Part shown: one piece after another, positions 27,880 through 36,907 of the stretch
Numbering within the stretch: position 1 is the stretch's first letter
How the letters are laid out: every line of letters begins with the position of its first letter
Notes under the pieces: generated by a model
The model's input: the letters and a program-made list of their open reading frames with translations, nothing else
Databases searched by the model: none
Told to the model about the DNA's origin: nothing
Assembly (NCBI RefSeq): GCF_018403245.1
Contig: NZ_BOSH01000004.1
Coordinates: 434,001-498,000 of the forward strand
DNA from: Paenibacillus sp. J2TS4
Lineage (GTDB): Bacteria; Bacillota; Bacilli; Paenibacillales; NBRC-103111
DNA length: 64,000 nucleotides
Direction of reading: 5' to 3'
Made by a program: the position numbers and the translations under genes

Positions 27880-28494
27880 GAGGCTGTCTCAAAAGTAGTT
27901 TTCCAAACTACCGAGAAACGGCCTGAACCGACAAAGTGATGAGCTTTCGGAAAAAAGAGCGAGGCTGGTGGTCAATTTTCCACTAACACTCGCTCTTACT
28001 CTTTCATTGTGCCGCTCGTCTTTCTTACGTATAAAGGTCGCATCCGGATCCGTAAGGACGTCGCAAAGACGAGCAAAAGTACATTGAAATCCGGCCGTTT
28101 TCAACAAAGAGAGCGAAAGACGCTCAAATGTGCAGGTCTTTTTGGCAAAATGGTCGATTTCGCAAAAATCACTCCAAAGACCTGCATTATCGCATTAGAA
28201 TCAAGCATGTCGCGCCTTTTTCCAAAAAAGACCTGCAGTTTCGCTCTAGAATCAGGTGCGGTGCAGCTTTTTTCCAGAAAAGATCCGGACTATCGTCCGT
28301 CTTTTGCACTATCCGGCGGGGGAGTGGGGCTGTCCCGAAGGATTTCGCATAAAACCGGACCCTCCAGTATATATACGAAAGATGGACCTCGCACTCCACT
28401 GTAAAGGAGGATGGTGAGGTCCTTTTTCTCGCAAAAAGTCGATACTGAGCAGGGCTGAAAATTCGCAAACCCTCTCTTTTTTTGAGACAGCCCC
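27880..28494. mobile_element. Transposase-less element with 15 bp terminal inverted repeats (MITE-like)
   Basis: The ends GAGGCTGTCTCAAAA (27880-27894) and TTTTGAGACAGCCCC (28480-28494) are inverted repeats that match at 14 of 15 positions; the GGCTGTCTCAAAA form recalls insertion sequence ends (IS1182-like, from memory). Inside are a hairpin AGAGCGAG/CTCGCTCT (27956-27996), an inverted pair TGCAGGTCTTT/AAAGACCTGCA, three direct repeats starting AAAGACCTGC at 28176, 28227 and 28279 (51-52 bp apart) and a terminator-like GGACCTC/GAGGTCC hairpin near 28384-28424. No frame resembles a transposase. No target duplication is obvious. Confidence 0.6.
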
Positions 28495-28534
28495 TTATCT
28501 ATGTAAAGATGTGGTAATATAAGACAAATCCGGA

Positions 28535-29542
28535 TTAAACTGTTCTTTTCAGCAGAGCGGCTAACCGGTCGTCCCTCTTGTATTTGCAGCGATTAGGCGC
28601 ACCTTCCGCACGGTATAATTCCAATTGGCTTAAATTCATTACTATGGAATATAAGGTCCCGAACCGATGCTCCTTCAAATTCAGGCATACATGCCCCTTC
28701 GTATCCGATAGTATCCGGATGGCATCCTCGACTCCCGGCTGGGGAAGAAATCTCAATTGCTGCTGTATGGCAGCATATCTTTCCGTTGTTTTGCTCCAGG
28801 CCTCCTGTTGTGAGCCGGTAATGTCGGTCATCTCCGGATGGAGATGATGATTGGTGCAAATAAGCGAATTTCCGTCCGCTTCGGGCCTGCGGACACGGAT
28901 TCGTTCCGGGGAAGCTTCTACTACGGCCATACCGCCTGTCGGATCGGCCAGCAAGTAATTGCAGCAGAGGGAAGCGGGAAATCCGGACAGGACCCGAATC
29001 GCTTCGTCTACCGTACGGCAGTGCTCCAATACATAGCGGGTGGCAAAGTAAAAGTGGACTCCGGGCTGCCGGAGATGGCTCGGCACAAGTGTGATGGCCA
29101 CAGCCAGTCCATGTTCGTTCATGCCATCCACTTTGCCAATAAAAACGTCTGAATGGCCAATATACCGGAAGCGACCATTGGGGCTTACCAGCGAGCTGTC
29201 CGTATACTTCTTGACATCAAGAAGCATGTCGTAGTTCCTACCGACGATCATATCGCTGCCGTTCCATACTGCAAAAATACTGCATTGAGGGGATTGGCCG
29301 AAGAGACCTACTGTCAGCAGGAAGGAGCTTACTTGCTCGAAGGAAGCCGCACAGCCGTCTGCAAACCCTTGTATTTCCGCAATCGCTCCGGGATAATAAG
29401 CCTTCAGAATCCTGCTGCTTTCCTCTCCGAATACCAGCTTCTCCGGCGAAACCTCGGGAAACCGGAATCCGTTCTTGTGCAGCAGGCTTCCATAGCGATA
29501 ACCCATCTCATAATAATCTCCGCGTAATCTGGAATGATACAT
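28535..29542 (-). CDS. C45 family acyltransferase/peptidase (penicillin acyltransferase-like)
   Basis: The 335-residue protein has the C45 Ntn-hydrolase layout: an N-terminal helical segment with FADGCAASFEQV, the presumed nucleophile Cys87 in QCSIFAVWNG, then MIVGRNYDML, FIGKVDGMNEHGLAVAI and NYLLADPTGGMAVVEASP. Family members are self-cleaved before the nucleophile cysteine and act on acyl-amides. The residue before Cys87 is Gln, not the common Gly. AAAGGAGT precedes the ATG. It is the last gene of a minus-strand group after a MerR regulator; the gap of 120 bp holds a terminator. Confidence 0.8.
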   Translation of the reverse strand: MYHSRLRGDYYEMGYRYGSLLHKNGFRFPEVSPEKLVFGEESSRILKAYYPGAIAEIQGFADGCAASFEQVSSFLLTVGLFGQSPQCSIFAVWNGSDMIVGRNYDMLLDVKKYTDSSLVSPNGRFRYIGHSDVFIGKVDGMNEHGLAVAITLVPSHLRQPGVHFYFATRYVLEHCRTVDEAIRVLSGFPASLCCNYLLADPTGGMAVVEASPERIRVRRPEADGNSLICTNHHLHPEMTDITGSQQEAWSKTTERYAAIQQQLRFLPQPGVEDAIRILSDTKGHVCLNLKEHRFGTLYSIVMNLSQLELYRAEGAPNRCKYKRDDRLAALLKRTV

Positions 29543-29642
29543 TTTAGAATCTTACTCCTTTCGATCGGGTTAGGGCACGATCAGAGTGGACCGGCCCCCA
29601 ACCATAAAACATAGACCTCGGAACTGGCCTCAGGCATAATAT

Positions 29643-29665
29643 AAACCCTCCGGCAGCCGGAGGGT
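29643..29665 (-). terminator. Terminator of the MerR-type gene
   Basis: The perfect nine-base stem ACCCTCCGG/CCGGAGGGT overlaps the stop codon of the regulator and is followed on the minus strand by TTTATATTAT. Confidence 0.75.
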
Positions 29666-30523
29666 CAATCGCTGTTGACAGGAATATAGAGTCGGGTTAC
29701 GAAGGAAAGAGGGTTAAGCTGAAGGTTCGGTTTAATGGAGCGGAAATCGCGGCTGTTTCCCAAAGGAGGGAGCAGCCCGGTAATGTACATTTCGAAAGGG
29801 CGTCCCACGATGGTGTATCCGTTGGACAGGATATAATCGATCAGTTTGGCGTAACCGAAGGGGAGCTCGGAATAAGGGCCTTCGATCTCAACGCCGACAT
29901 GCTTGCCTCCTTTCATGCTTCGGGTACCGGGCAGACCGGAGAAGGACGGCTGAACGGCCAGTCCAACCTCCAATTCCGTACAAGCCGGATCTATTTCATC
30001 ATCATGGAATATCGTCATTAGCCTGGCATCATCTTCCACTTCGAGCTTCAGAGCGTATAATCTTTCCAACAGGGTTTGGACAAGATCATCGATACCGGAG
30101 ATTGGAACAGCTTTACGGATGCTGTAAATCCATGTGTCCTTCCTCATTTCTTCAAAGCAATCGGAAATCGTCGAAACCGGCATAAGCGGCTTGTTGGTTT
30201 CCAGATCGTTCAATAAAGACAAGATGTTATTCTTCGTCTGGTTAAGCTCCTCAATGCTCCGCTCGACCTCGTGAATGCTTTCGGTCAGAATCGCTTCCCT
30301 TGGCTCCGCTTTTTCTTCACGAAGCCATTGGGAAATCTTGTTCAGCGGCAAACCGCAATCCTTCAAGCGCCGGATCTGCAGAGCGATTCGAATTTGCCCG
30401 TAGTCATAATAACGGTAGCCCGTTTCCGGGTCGACACGGTTTTAATAATCCGACTTCGTCATAATGATGAAGGGTCTTGACCGACATGCCGCAAATTCGG
30501 GAAAATTGGCCGACAGAGTACAT
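29665..30523 (-). pseudogene. MerR family regulator with GyrI-like effector domain, frameshifted
   Basis: Translation from ATG 30523 gives a MerR start, MYSVGQFSRICGMSVKTLHH and YDEVGLLKP, then stops at a TGA. In another frame the expected continuation VDPETGYRYYDYGQIRIALQ follows directly and runs to 29665 through a coiled linker and a GyrI-like effector-binding domain. The shift lies at about 30436-30440. Restoring the usual LLKP-X-X-VDPETG spacing needs two extra bases. A good AAAGGAG site precedes the start. If the shift is real, the DNA-binding half is cut off and the regulator is dead; a base error in the sequence is the alternative. Confidence 0.75.
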
Positions 30524-30577
30524 ATAGGGCTCCTTTCTTTATTAAAATCAAGAGACAAGATGACGGTATTCGATTGT

Positions 30578-31291
30578 TTATTTTCGGCGTACCTGCAGAT
30601 AAACAATCGTCAGCAAGAATAGAACCATTGTATAAAGCAAAGGCCAGCCAAGCTTGGCAATGGTCTCAAGTTCACCCAAAGTATCGAAATTCATCAGGCT
30701 ATCGATTAGGAGGGAGGCCGGAGGCAGCACCCACAACAGCCATCGGAGAGGGTAAGGAAGCCATTCGTTCAGGCCGGGTACGGCTAGAGACATAATCATC
30801 GTGAGCACCAATCCGCCCAGCTTGGAAATAAGCTGGGTGCCGATTTTGGAACAGAACAGGGCCGTCAGCACAATCGCCATCCAGGTGAAAAGCAGATGAG
30901 CGTACAGGGAGACCGCCATCTCTATGGCTGTCGGCGCGCGATCGAAGCTCCCGCGAATGATGGGATACAGCACAGCGAACAGCGTTAGGGGAAAAGCAGC
31001 CACCCATACGGTTGCCATTCGGCTGGCATGATAACGGATTCCGCCGCGGGAGTGCATCAAGGTCAACTGTTGTTGGGCAGGAGGCTCCGCCGCATAGAAG
31101 TTAAAGGCCAGCCAAGCGGCCACAAAAAACAAGCAGACCGAAGTGCTCGCATAGCTGCTCATGACCGGATTAGGAATCATGGAATAAATCCAGGCAATAA
31201 AGATGAGATATAAAGACATCGGAGCGAAGTAACGGTACGTTCGTGCAAAAAGCTGTAACTGGTAACGAATCAAGGCCAGCATGGATTTCAT
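30578..31291 (-). CDS. ABC transporter permease (ABC-2-like), small
   Basis: The 237-residue protein has about six hydrophobic helices (YFAPMSLYLIFIAWIYSMIP, VCLFFVAAWLAFNFYA, ATVWVAAFPLTLFAVLYPI and three more) and no other domain. It overlaps the ATPase gene by four bases (ATGA), so the two form one exporter-type ABC system of unknown substrate. The regulator gene follows directly. Confidence 0.75.
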   Translation of the reverse strand: MKSMLALIRYQLQLFARTYRYFAPMSLYLIFIAWIYSMIPNPVMSSYASTSVCLFFVAAWLAFNFYAAEPPAQQQLTLMHSRGGIRYHASRMATVWVAAFPLTLFAVLYPIIRGSFDRAPTAIEMAVSLYAHLLFTWMAIVLTALFCSKIGTQLISKLGGLVLTMIMSLAVPGLNEWLPYPLRWLLWVLPPASLLIDSLMNFDTLGELETIAKLGWPLLYTMVLFLLTIVYLQVRRK

Positions 31292-32139
31292 GGACGATCC
31301 CCTCCCGATGTCCGGTTTACGGTTACGATGGACCCGCCCCTGTCCAGCAGCTCCCGCAGCAAAGCATCGCTGTCGCTGGCATCGACCTTGAGCTCGATGC
31401 CGTTCTCCACTTCAGCTACTTCCATTACACCGGGCCTGCTGTGCCAGTCTTCGATTTCTCCGATTCCGACCTGACTGGCTACGATGCAGACGACCGCAGA
31501 AGGTCCTTCTTGCAACGTCTTCGATTCAATGCTTGTCTGATGAATCCGGATGGTCCGGTCTGCGAGCTTCTCCCAGAGGACCGCTTCATGACAAGCGAAT
31601 ACGAGAGTGACCCCTTGTGCCTTCAACTGAAGGAACAGCTCCAGCAAATCCTTCTCGGATTCCTCGTCCAGTCCGGATAAAGGCTCGTCCATTAATAGAA
31701 GCTCCGGTTTTTCCAGCACGGCCTGGACGATGGCAAGCTTTTGCAGCATTCCTTTGGAAAAATTTCGTATCCAGGTGCGGCCCGCATTCTCCAGACGGGC
31801 CCGCTGTAGCAGCTCGGGAATCGTGAGCTGCAAGAGGGCTTTGTCCATCTCTCGGATTTGTCCCATATGCATTAAATATTCAAAAGCATTAAAAGGCAGC
31901 TTCGGGAAACGATCAGGCACCCAACCAATGACCGGTCTTCGATTGTGGCCATAAAGTACTTTTCCCTCCGTAGGGGAGGAAAGGCCGGCGATCAGGCGCA
32001 ATAAAGTGCTTTTACCGGAACCGTTCGGGCCGATAATGGCCAACGACTGTTGTTTATAAATGGATAAAGAGACCTTGTCCAGAATCGGTTTTGAACCGAA
32101 ACGCATGCTGACTTGGTCCAATTTAACTAGTAGTTCCAT
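31288..32139 (-). CDS. ABC transporter ATP-binding protein
   Basis: The 283-residue ATPase has Walker A GPNGSGKSTLL, a signature region variant NFSKGMLQKLAIVQ (FSKGM in place of LSGGQ, common in ABC-2 exporters of the CcmA type), Walker B LLLMDEPLSG and the switch histidine in FACHEA. A C-terminal extension of about 80 residues follows the ATPase core. It begins after GGAGG and is translationally coupled to the permease. The pair resembles multidrug or bacteriocin export systems. Confidence 0.88.
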   Translation of the reverse strand: MELLVKLDQVSMRFGSKPILDKVSLSIYKQQSLAIIGPNGSGKSTLLRLIAGLSSPTEGKVLYGHNRRPVIGWVPDRFPKLPFNAFEYLMHMGQIREMDKALLQLTIPELLQRARLENAGRTWIRNFSKGMLQKLAIVQAVLEKPELLLMDEPLSGLDEESEKDLLELFLQLKAQGVTLVFACHEAVLWEKLADRTIRIHQTSIESKTLQEGPSAVVCIVASQVGIGEIEDWHSRPGVMEVAEVENGIELKVDASDSDALLRELLDRGGSIVTVNRTSGGDRP

Positions 32140-32656
32140 GCTTGCCTCCAGTAAATGATGTGGTAGTAAGATTTCAGGATTGGATATTGAGTCTCTGATT
32201 GCAGGCGTTTCAGCTTGTCATAAAGTATTTTACAGGATTTGGCGGAGGAAATCATTCCGGCTCGCTTATGAAATGACATGAAATCACTATATTGACACCT
32301 GATTCCAGCGATGATAAGATATCGTTAACTAAATATCCGACTAAATTAATGGGAATAGTTGGTCGACCGGACCTCCGGAGGCACAACCCGAGTGTGACGA
32401 GCGTTGGTGTGTGTCTTTTTTGTCATTTAATAATAAGTTCCGGGGAAGCAAAATCAGGAAGAGCGACCGCGATTAGGGGAAGGTTTGTCGCCGGTCCTTA
32501 GGGTGTGGACGGAATAAGCTTCGAAGGCCATACGTCACTTTGCGGGGTAATTTTATTATTGTTTTTCCGCTTAATAGGGCTGCAATTGCAGCGGCAGATA
32601 AACGAAGTAAGCGGGAAGTCGGCTTCTCAATGTAAAGATGAACAGGAGGGAGAGCG
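32140..32656 (+). other. Intergenic leader before yezD, unassigned structure
   Basis: About 515 bp separate the divergent ABC and yezD genes. Notable are the block GACTAAATTAATGGGAATA, whose form recalls sulfur-regulated operators, the palindrome CCGGACCTCCGG (about 32366-32377), and a GTGTGTGTCTTTTTTGTC tract that could terminate a leader RNA. I cannot assign a riboswitch class. Confidence 0.3.
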
Positions 32657-32869
32657 GTGACAAAACCGTTACAAATCGACGAGGTGTGGGCAGACCGTAT
32701 TATAGCGAGTGTTAGCGGATTGGAGTACGGATGTGTACAAATCATTGTCCATGATGGGAAGATCGTACAAATCGAACGAACCGAGCGTAAACGGTTTGAT
32801 TCCAGTCCTCCCCTTTCCGGAGAGCGGAAACCGGGAAATGGCAGTAAAGGGAACGCCAAGCGGCAATAA
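32657..32869 (+). CDS. yezD: YezD family small protein (DUF2292)
   Basis: Start GTG 32657 follows AGGAGGGAGAGC. The 70-residue protein has the complete DUF2292 core, VWADRIIASVSGLEYGCVQI and VHDGKIVQIERTE, with a basic Gly/Lys-rich tail. In Bacillales, relatives often lie by sulfur-assimilation genes; none is adjacent here. The function is unknown. Confidence 0.85.
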   Translation: MTKPLQIDEVWADRIIASVSGLEYGCVQIIVHDGKIVQIERTERKRFDSSPPLSGERKPGNGSKGNAKRQ

Positions 32870-32918
32870 TACGAAATGTCTGTCGTCGGAATATCATTAA
32901 TAAAGAAAAAAGCAAAGC

Positions 32919-32957
32919 GCCCGTCAGCCGTTATAACAATATGCTGGCGGGCTTTTT
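32919..32957 (+). terminator. Terminator between yezD and the convergent permease genes
   Basis: GCCCGTCAGC pairs with GCTGGCGGGC and is followed by TTTTT. A-rich sequence on the other side suggests that it also serves the minus-strand permease operon. Confidence 0.8.
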
Positions 32958-33005
32958 ATAAGCTATATGTGATTTAGAAGTTACATTTTGCATGAAATTT
33001 TTATC

Positions 33006-33884
33006 TTATTCCTTAATGGCCCCCAGAACCACTCCCTTGACAAAATATTTCTGCAGGAACGGGTAAACTGCGAGAATAGGCAGGGCGCCGATAAAGATTT
33101 GCGCCGCCTTGACGGTTTTGTTGGAGATGTTCTCCAGATCCCGGCCGACCGAGGAGAGCTGGGACGTATCGATCTGCACCAAGATCGTCTGCAAGAAAGT
33201 GGAGAGAGGATACTTCTCTGCTTTAGTAATGTAAATAAGTCCGTCAAACCAGGAGTTCCAGTGATGCACCATCGTAAACAGCGACAGGGTCGCCACCGCC
33301 GGCATGGAGATAGGCAGAAAAATCGTGAATAAAATGCGGAATTGACCTGCGCCGTCCATCAGTGCGGCTTCTTCCAATTCCTTCGGAACGTTGCGAAAGA
33401 AGCTCATCATGAGAATCAGCAGCCAGACGTTAACCGCTGAAGGCAGAATCAAGGCCCAGATAGAGTTCATCAACCCCAATTTCTGTACTACGATATAGGT
33501 GGGGATCAGCCCCCCGCTAAATAATAGCGTGATGATGAAAAACCAGGAATAGTACGTTCTGAAGCGAAAGACGCTGGTCGTTCGGGACAGGGGATAAGCC
33601 GCCAGGAAGATGACCAGCATCCCGAATACGGTCCCCAGGAGCGTTCTCTGAAAGGCGATGAACAGCGCCTGCAGGAAATCCGGATTAGCCAATGTTTTTT
33701 GATAGGCATCGAGCGTAAAGTCGATCGGAATCAATCCGACCCGGTTGGCATTCGCCGGGGCTCTTCCGCTTAAGGACAAAGCTAGCGTATGCCATAGCGG
33801 CAGCATGCACAAGACAGCCACGCCAAACAGCAGCAGATGGTTGAAGAAGCTGAAGAAGCGGTAGGGCCACGTTTTGTAATACAT
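33006..33884 (-). CDS. Sugar ABC transporter permease, LplC/YtcP type
   Basis: The 292-residue membrane protein has six helices and the EAA loop ELEEAALMDGAGQFRILFTI. The C-terminus FLQKYFVKGVVLGAIKE is the usual ending of YtcP-like CUT1 permeases, which work with LipO-type large binding lipoproteins. Its start follows CTAGGAGGTT. It is the second gene of a minus-strand pair whose binding protein is encoded divergently. Confidence 0.92.
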   Translation of the reverse strand: MYYKTWPYRFFSFFNHLLLFGVAVLCMLPLWHTLALSLSGRAPANANRVGLIPIDFTLDAYQKTLANPDFLQALFIAFQRTLLGTVFGMLVIFLAAYPLSRTTSVFRFRTYYSWFFIITLLFSGGLIPTYIVVQKLGLMNSIWALILPSAVNVWLLILMMSFFRNVPKELEEAALMDGAGQFRILFTIFLPISMPAVATLSLFTMVHHWNSWFDGLIYITKAEKYPLSTFLQTILVQIDTSQLSSVGRDLENISNKTVKAAQIFIGALPILAVYPFLQKYFVKGVVLGAIKE

Positions 33885-33895
33885 GATCTAACCTC

Positions 33896-34852
33896 CTAGA
33901 AAATACGGTAATCGGCCACTTTATGCGCGATTCGGTATACAATAACGACCAGAATCAGGCTGACCACTGATTTGAATAACCCGATCGCCGTAGAGAAGCT
34001 CATCTGCTGATCCAGAATTCCGACCCTGTAGACAAAAGTGTCGATAATGTCCCCTTTGTCGTACACCATGGGGTTGTACAGGTTAAAAATCTGGTCAAAG
34101 CCGGCGCTTAATATGTTGCTGAGCTCCAAGGTGGTGCAGACAACGATGATTGGCACCAGGGCGGGCAGCGTAATATAGATCGTTTGCTGCCAGCGGTTGG
34201 CTCCGTCCACCTCGGCCGCCTCATAGAGATTGGGATTGATCCCGGCCAGTGCCGCCAAGTAAATTATCGTGCCGTATCCGAATTCCTTCCAAATATGACT
34301 AACCACGACAGTTACCCGGAACCAGTCTCCGTCGCCCAAGAAGAAAATCGGATCGAGGCCGAACCAGCCTTGAAGCACCCGGTTCACCAGTCCGGACTGC
34401 GGGGACAGCAAATCGACCAGAATCCCGCCAAGAATGACCCAGGACAGAAAATGGGGCAAATAGACAAGAGTTTGCACGGTTCTCTTGAACGCCATCTTCC
34501 GAATTTCATTCAACAGGAGCGCAAAGCTGACAGGGACGATAATAATAAAGACGATTTTCAACGAAGCAATGATAAACGTGTTCCAGATGACTTGACTGCT
34601 GTCGGATCTGGTAAACATGGAGCGGAAATGCTCCAGCCCGACCCAATCGGAATGCAGAAATCCAGTCCAGGGCTTATAGTTCTGGAAGGCCATCACTACG
34701 CCGAACATCGGCAGATAGTTAAATAGAAAGGCGAGGATCACCGCGGGCAGCAGCATAAGGTGAAAAGGCCACGTTTCCCGCAGGAGCTTTCTTTTGCCGC
34801 TTTGAATAGCGGTAACTGATGGCGGAGAACTTCGTTTGAGGTGTGAATCCAT
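33896..34852 (-). CDS. Sugar ABC transporter permease, LplB/YteP type
   Basis: I take ATG 34852 as start, eight bases after AAGGATGG; a TTG two codons earlier is also possible. The roughly 318-residue protein has an N-terminal basic segment, six helices and the EAA loop NLYEAAEVDGANRWQQTIYI. The ending IVYRIAHKVADYRIF is typical of LplB-type permeases. It should pair with the LplC-type protein and the LipO-like lipoprotein transcribed in the opposite direction. Confidence 0.92.
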   Translation of the reverse strand: MDSHLKRSSPPSVTAIQSGKRKLLRETWPFHLMLLPAVILAFLFNYLPMFGVVMAFQNYKPWTGFLHSDWVGLEHFRSMFTRSDSSQVIWNTFIIASLKIVFIIIVPVSFALLLNEIRKMAFKRTVQTLVYLPHFLSWVILGGILVDLLSPQSGLVNRVLQGWFGLDPIFFLGDGDWFRVTVVVSHIWKEFGYGTIIYLAALAGINPNLYEAAEVDGANRWQQTIYITLPALVPIIVVCTTLELSNILSAGFDQIFNLYNPMVYDKGDIIDTFVYRVGILDQQMSFSTAIGLFKSVVSLILVVIVYRIAHKVADYRIF

Positions 34853-34975
34853 GGGCAAACCATCCTTTATCCGAGTGATAGTTCACATTTTAGCACGTCC
34901 CTTTTCAAACCTATATAACCCATCCTTAACCTGGCGTATTGTTTTATTAACCGGATTGGCAGGTGAATGATAGGG

Positions 34976-35040
34976 ATTATTAACAAGCCATTAAGGTTCG
35001 ATACCCAATCTTTATAAAACCATATCCCGTTGTTAATAAT
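34976..35040. promoter_or_regulatory. 11-bp perfect inverted repeat in the divergent promoter region
   Basis: ATTATTAACAA (34976-34986) and TTGTTAATAAT (35030-35040) are exact inverted copies 43 bp apart, between the permease and lipoprotein starts. A related TTATTAACC lies at about 34945. They may be binding sites for the AraC-type response regulator of this cluster. Confidence 0.5.
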
Positions 35041-35114
35041 GGATTATTTCCTCTCTCTCGAAATGAGGTTAGGATTAATGAAGAAGCTTCTAATCATAGA
35101 TTGGGGGAAAGGAA

Positions 35115-36809
35115 ATGACTAATCACGTTCGCAAAGGTTCACTGCTCGCCCTGGCCGGGCTGCTGGCATCGGTGGCGGTGACGGGGTGTACGGGGGGAGA
35201 TTCTTCAACCGGCAACAGCGATTCGGGAGGAGGAGGAACGGACAAGCCGCAGGAAACCGGCCTGCAGCTGGTGGACGGGAAGTATGACCCACCCGTTACG
35301 ATAACGACCGTCAGGCGAATTGTCACTGCAGCCGAGTTCAAGAATGGCGAAACGATGGACGATAATGTTCATTACCGGTGGGCCAAGGATAAGCTGGGAA
35401 TTGAAATCAAAAACTTGTGGTCCGTGAAGGACACTAACGGGGCTTACGCCACCAAGCTGAAGCTCGCTTTATCCTCCAATGAGGAGATGCCCGATGTGCT
35501 GTTTGCCAGCGGTTCGGTGGCACAGATGCTGATCGACTCCGGCAAGTTCCTGGACGTGGGAGAGCTTTTTGACAAATACGCAGGCGAAACCTGGAAGAAG
35601 GCCATGAACGAGAATCCTTCCGTGTGGTATGAATTCACCCGGGATGGCAAGCGCTACGGGATCCCGAATTTGGATTATGACTACAATAATGACCCCGTCT
35701 TATGGGTGCGCGGCGACTGGATGAAGAAATTGAACCTGGAAGCGCCTGCTACGCTGGAGGAATACGAGAAGATGCTGGAGGCCTTTACGAATGGCGATCC
35801 GGATGGAGACGGACAGAAGAACACGTATGGAGTTTCCACAGGGCTCAAGAACTCGTACAATGATTCCTTCGGATTGGGATGGGTATTCGGGGCGTATGGC
35901 TCTATGCCCGGCTTTTGGCTGAAGCAGGAAGACGGATCGATAGGCTACGGCTCCGTTCAGCCGGAAATCAAGGAAGGACTGCGGAAGCTGAAGGATTGGG
36001 TGCAAAAAGGCTATATTCCGCAGGAAGCCGGAATTTGGGATGGCGCCAAAGCCGGATCGTTCATGTCAGCCGGCAGCGCAGGCACCTTCGCCGGACCATA
36101 TTGGTCGGAAGCCTATCCGATGGGGGATCTGGAGAAGAACAATCCGGAAGCCGAGCTCGTCACCTTCCCCTTGCCGGTAGGACCGGACGGAAAAAGCATG
36201 CATTATGGCCGGCATCCCTACAACGGGGGGATATTCATCAATAAAAATATGAAGAACCCGGAAATTTTCTTCACGTATGCCAATTACTTGTTCGACCATG
36301 TCGCTGATCCGAAGCCGGGCAGCGAGTTCGAGAACGGTTGGGTCAAAGGGTATGACTGGGATATCGTCGACGGCGAGGTTACATATGACCTGACGAAGAT
36401 TCCGGGAGGCGGCGTTCGCGTGTTCTTCTACAGCTTGCTGGAGCAGGGCCCGAGAATTCCTTCACAAAATTTGCAGGCGCTGGTAAGAATTGCGGAGTCC
36501 GGCAAAGCAGAGACACCTTATGAGAAAATTTGGGGCGGCTTCGTTCCTCCGATCGAGCTGAAATCCGCTACCGATGTATGGAACTCGCGGGAGTTTTCGG
36601 TCAAGAGCGAATTTACGGGCGGAACAACCCCAACTATGGAAACCAAATGGGATTATTTGAAGAAGCTGGAGATGGAGAAGTACAGCAAAATCATTTTCGG
36701 CAATGATCCGGTAGAATCGTTCGATGATTTCGTTGAGGAGTGGAAGGCGCAGGGAGGGGAACAAATTACGAAGGAAGTGAATGAGTGGTACCAAAGTGTT
36801 ACCCGATAA
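35115..36809 (+). CDS. LipO-like large sugar-binding lipoprotein
   Basis: The 564-residue protein starts with a lipoprotein signal (lipid cysteine 25 in VAVTGC) and a Ser/Gly-rich linker. The mature domain has segments usual for LipO-type proteins: DNVHYRWAKDKLGIEI, DVLFASGSVAQMLIDSGKFL, WVRGDWMKKLNLEAPATLEE and an EF-hand-like loop NGDPDGDGQKNTYG. It should bind an oligosaccharide for the divergently encoded permeases. GGGGGAAAGGAAA precedes the ATG. Confidence 0.92.
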   Translation: MTNHVRKGSLLALAGLLASVAVTGCTGGDSSTGNSDSGGGGTDKPQETGLQLVDGKYDPPVTITTVRRIVTAAEFKNGETMDDNVHYRWAKDKLGIEIKNLWSVKDTNGAYATKLKLALSSNEEMPDVLFASGSVAQMLIDSGKFLDVGELFDKYAGETWKKAMNENPSVWYEFTRDGKRYGIPNLDYDYNNDPVLWVRGDWMKKLNLEAPATLEEYEKMLEAFTNGDPDGDGQKNTYGVSTGLKNSYNDSFGLGWVFGAYGSMPGFWLKQEDGSIGYGSVQPEIKEGLRKLKDWVQKGYIPQEAGIWDGAKAGSFMSAGSAGTFAGPYWSEAYPMGDLEKNNPEAELVTFPLPVGPDGKSMHYGRHPYNGGIFINKNMKNPEIFFTYANYLFDHVADPKPGSEFENGWVKGYDWDIVDGEVTYDLTKIPGGGVRVFFYSLLEQGPRIPSQNLQALVRIAESGKAETPYEKIWGGFVPPIELKSATDVWNSREFSVKSEFTGGTTPTMETKWDYLKKLEMEKYSKIIFGNDPVESFDDFVEEWKAQGGEQITKEVNEWYQSVTR

Positions 36810-36907
36810 AGTGCCGTGGCGCGAATCCTAGTGTACGGTAAGGAAGGGCTATGTTACTGTTATTCTACAGATAACATAAACTTCACTTCAGGGCGCGTGA
36901 TGAAACG

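Noticed and set aside
28009..28404. 131-codon frame in the 615 bp element
   Set aside because: Its translation is low-complexity, follows the internal DNA repeats and resembles no transposase.
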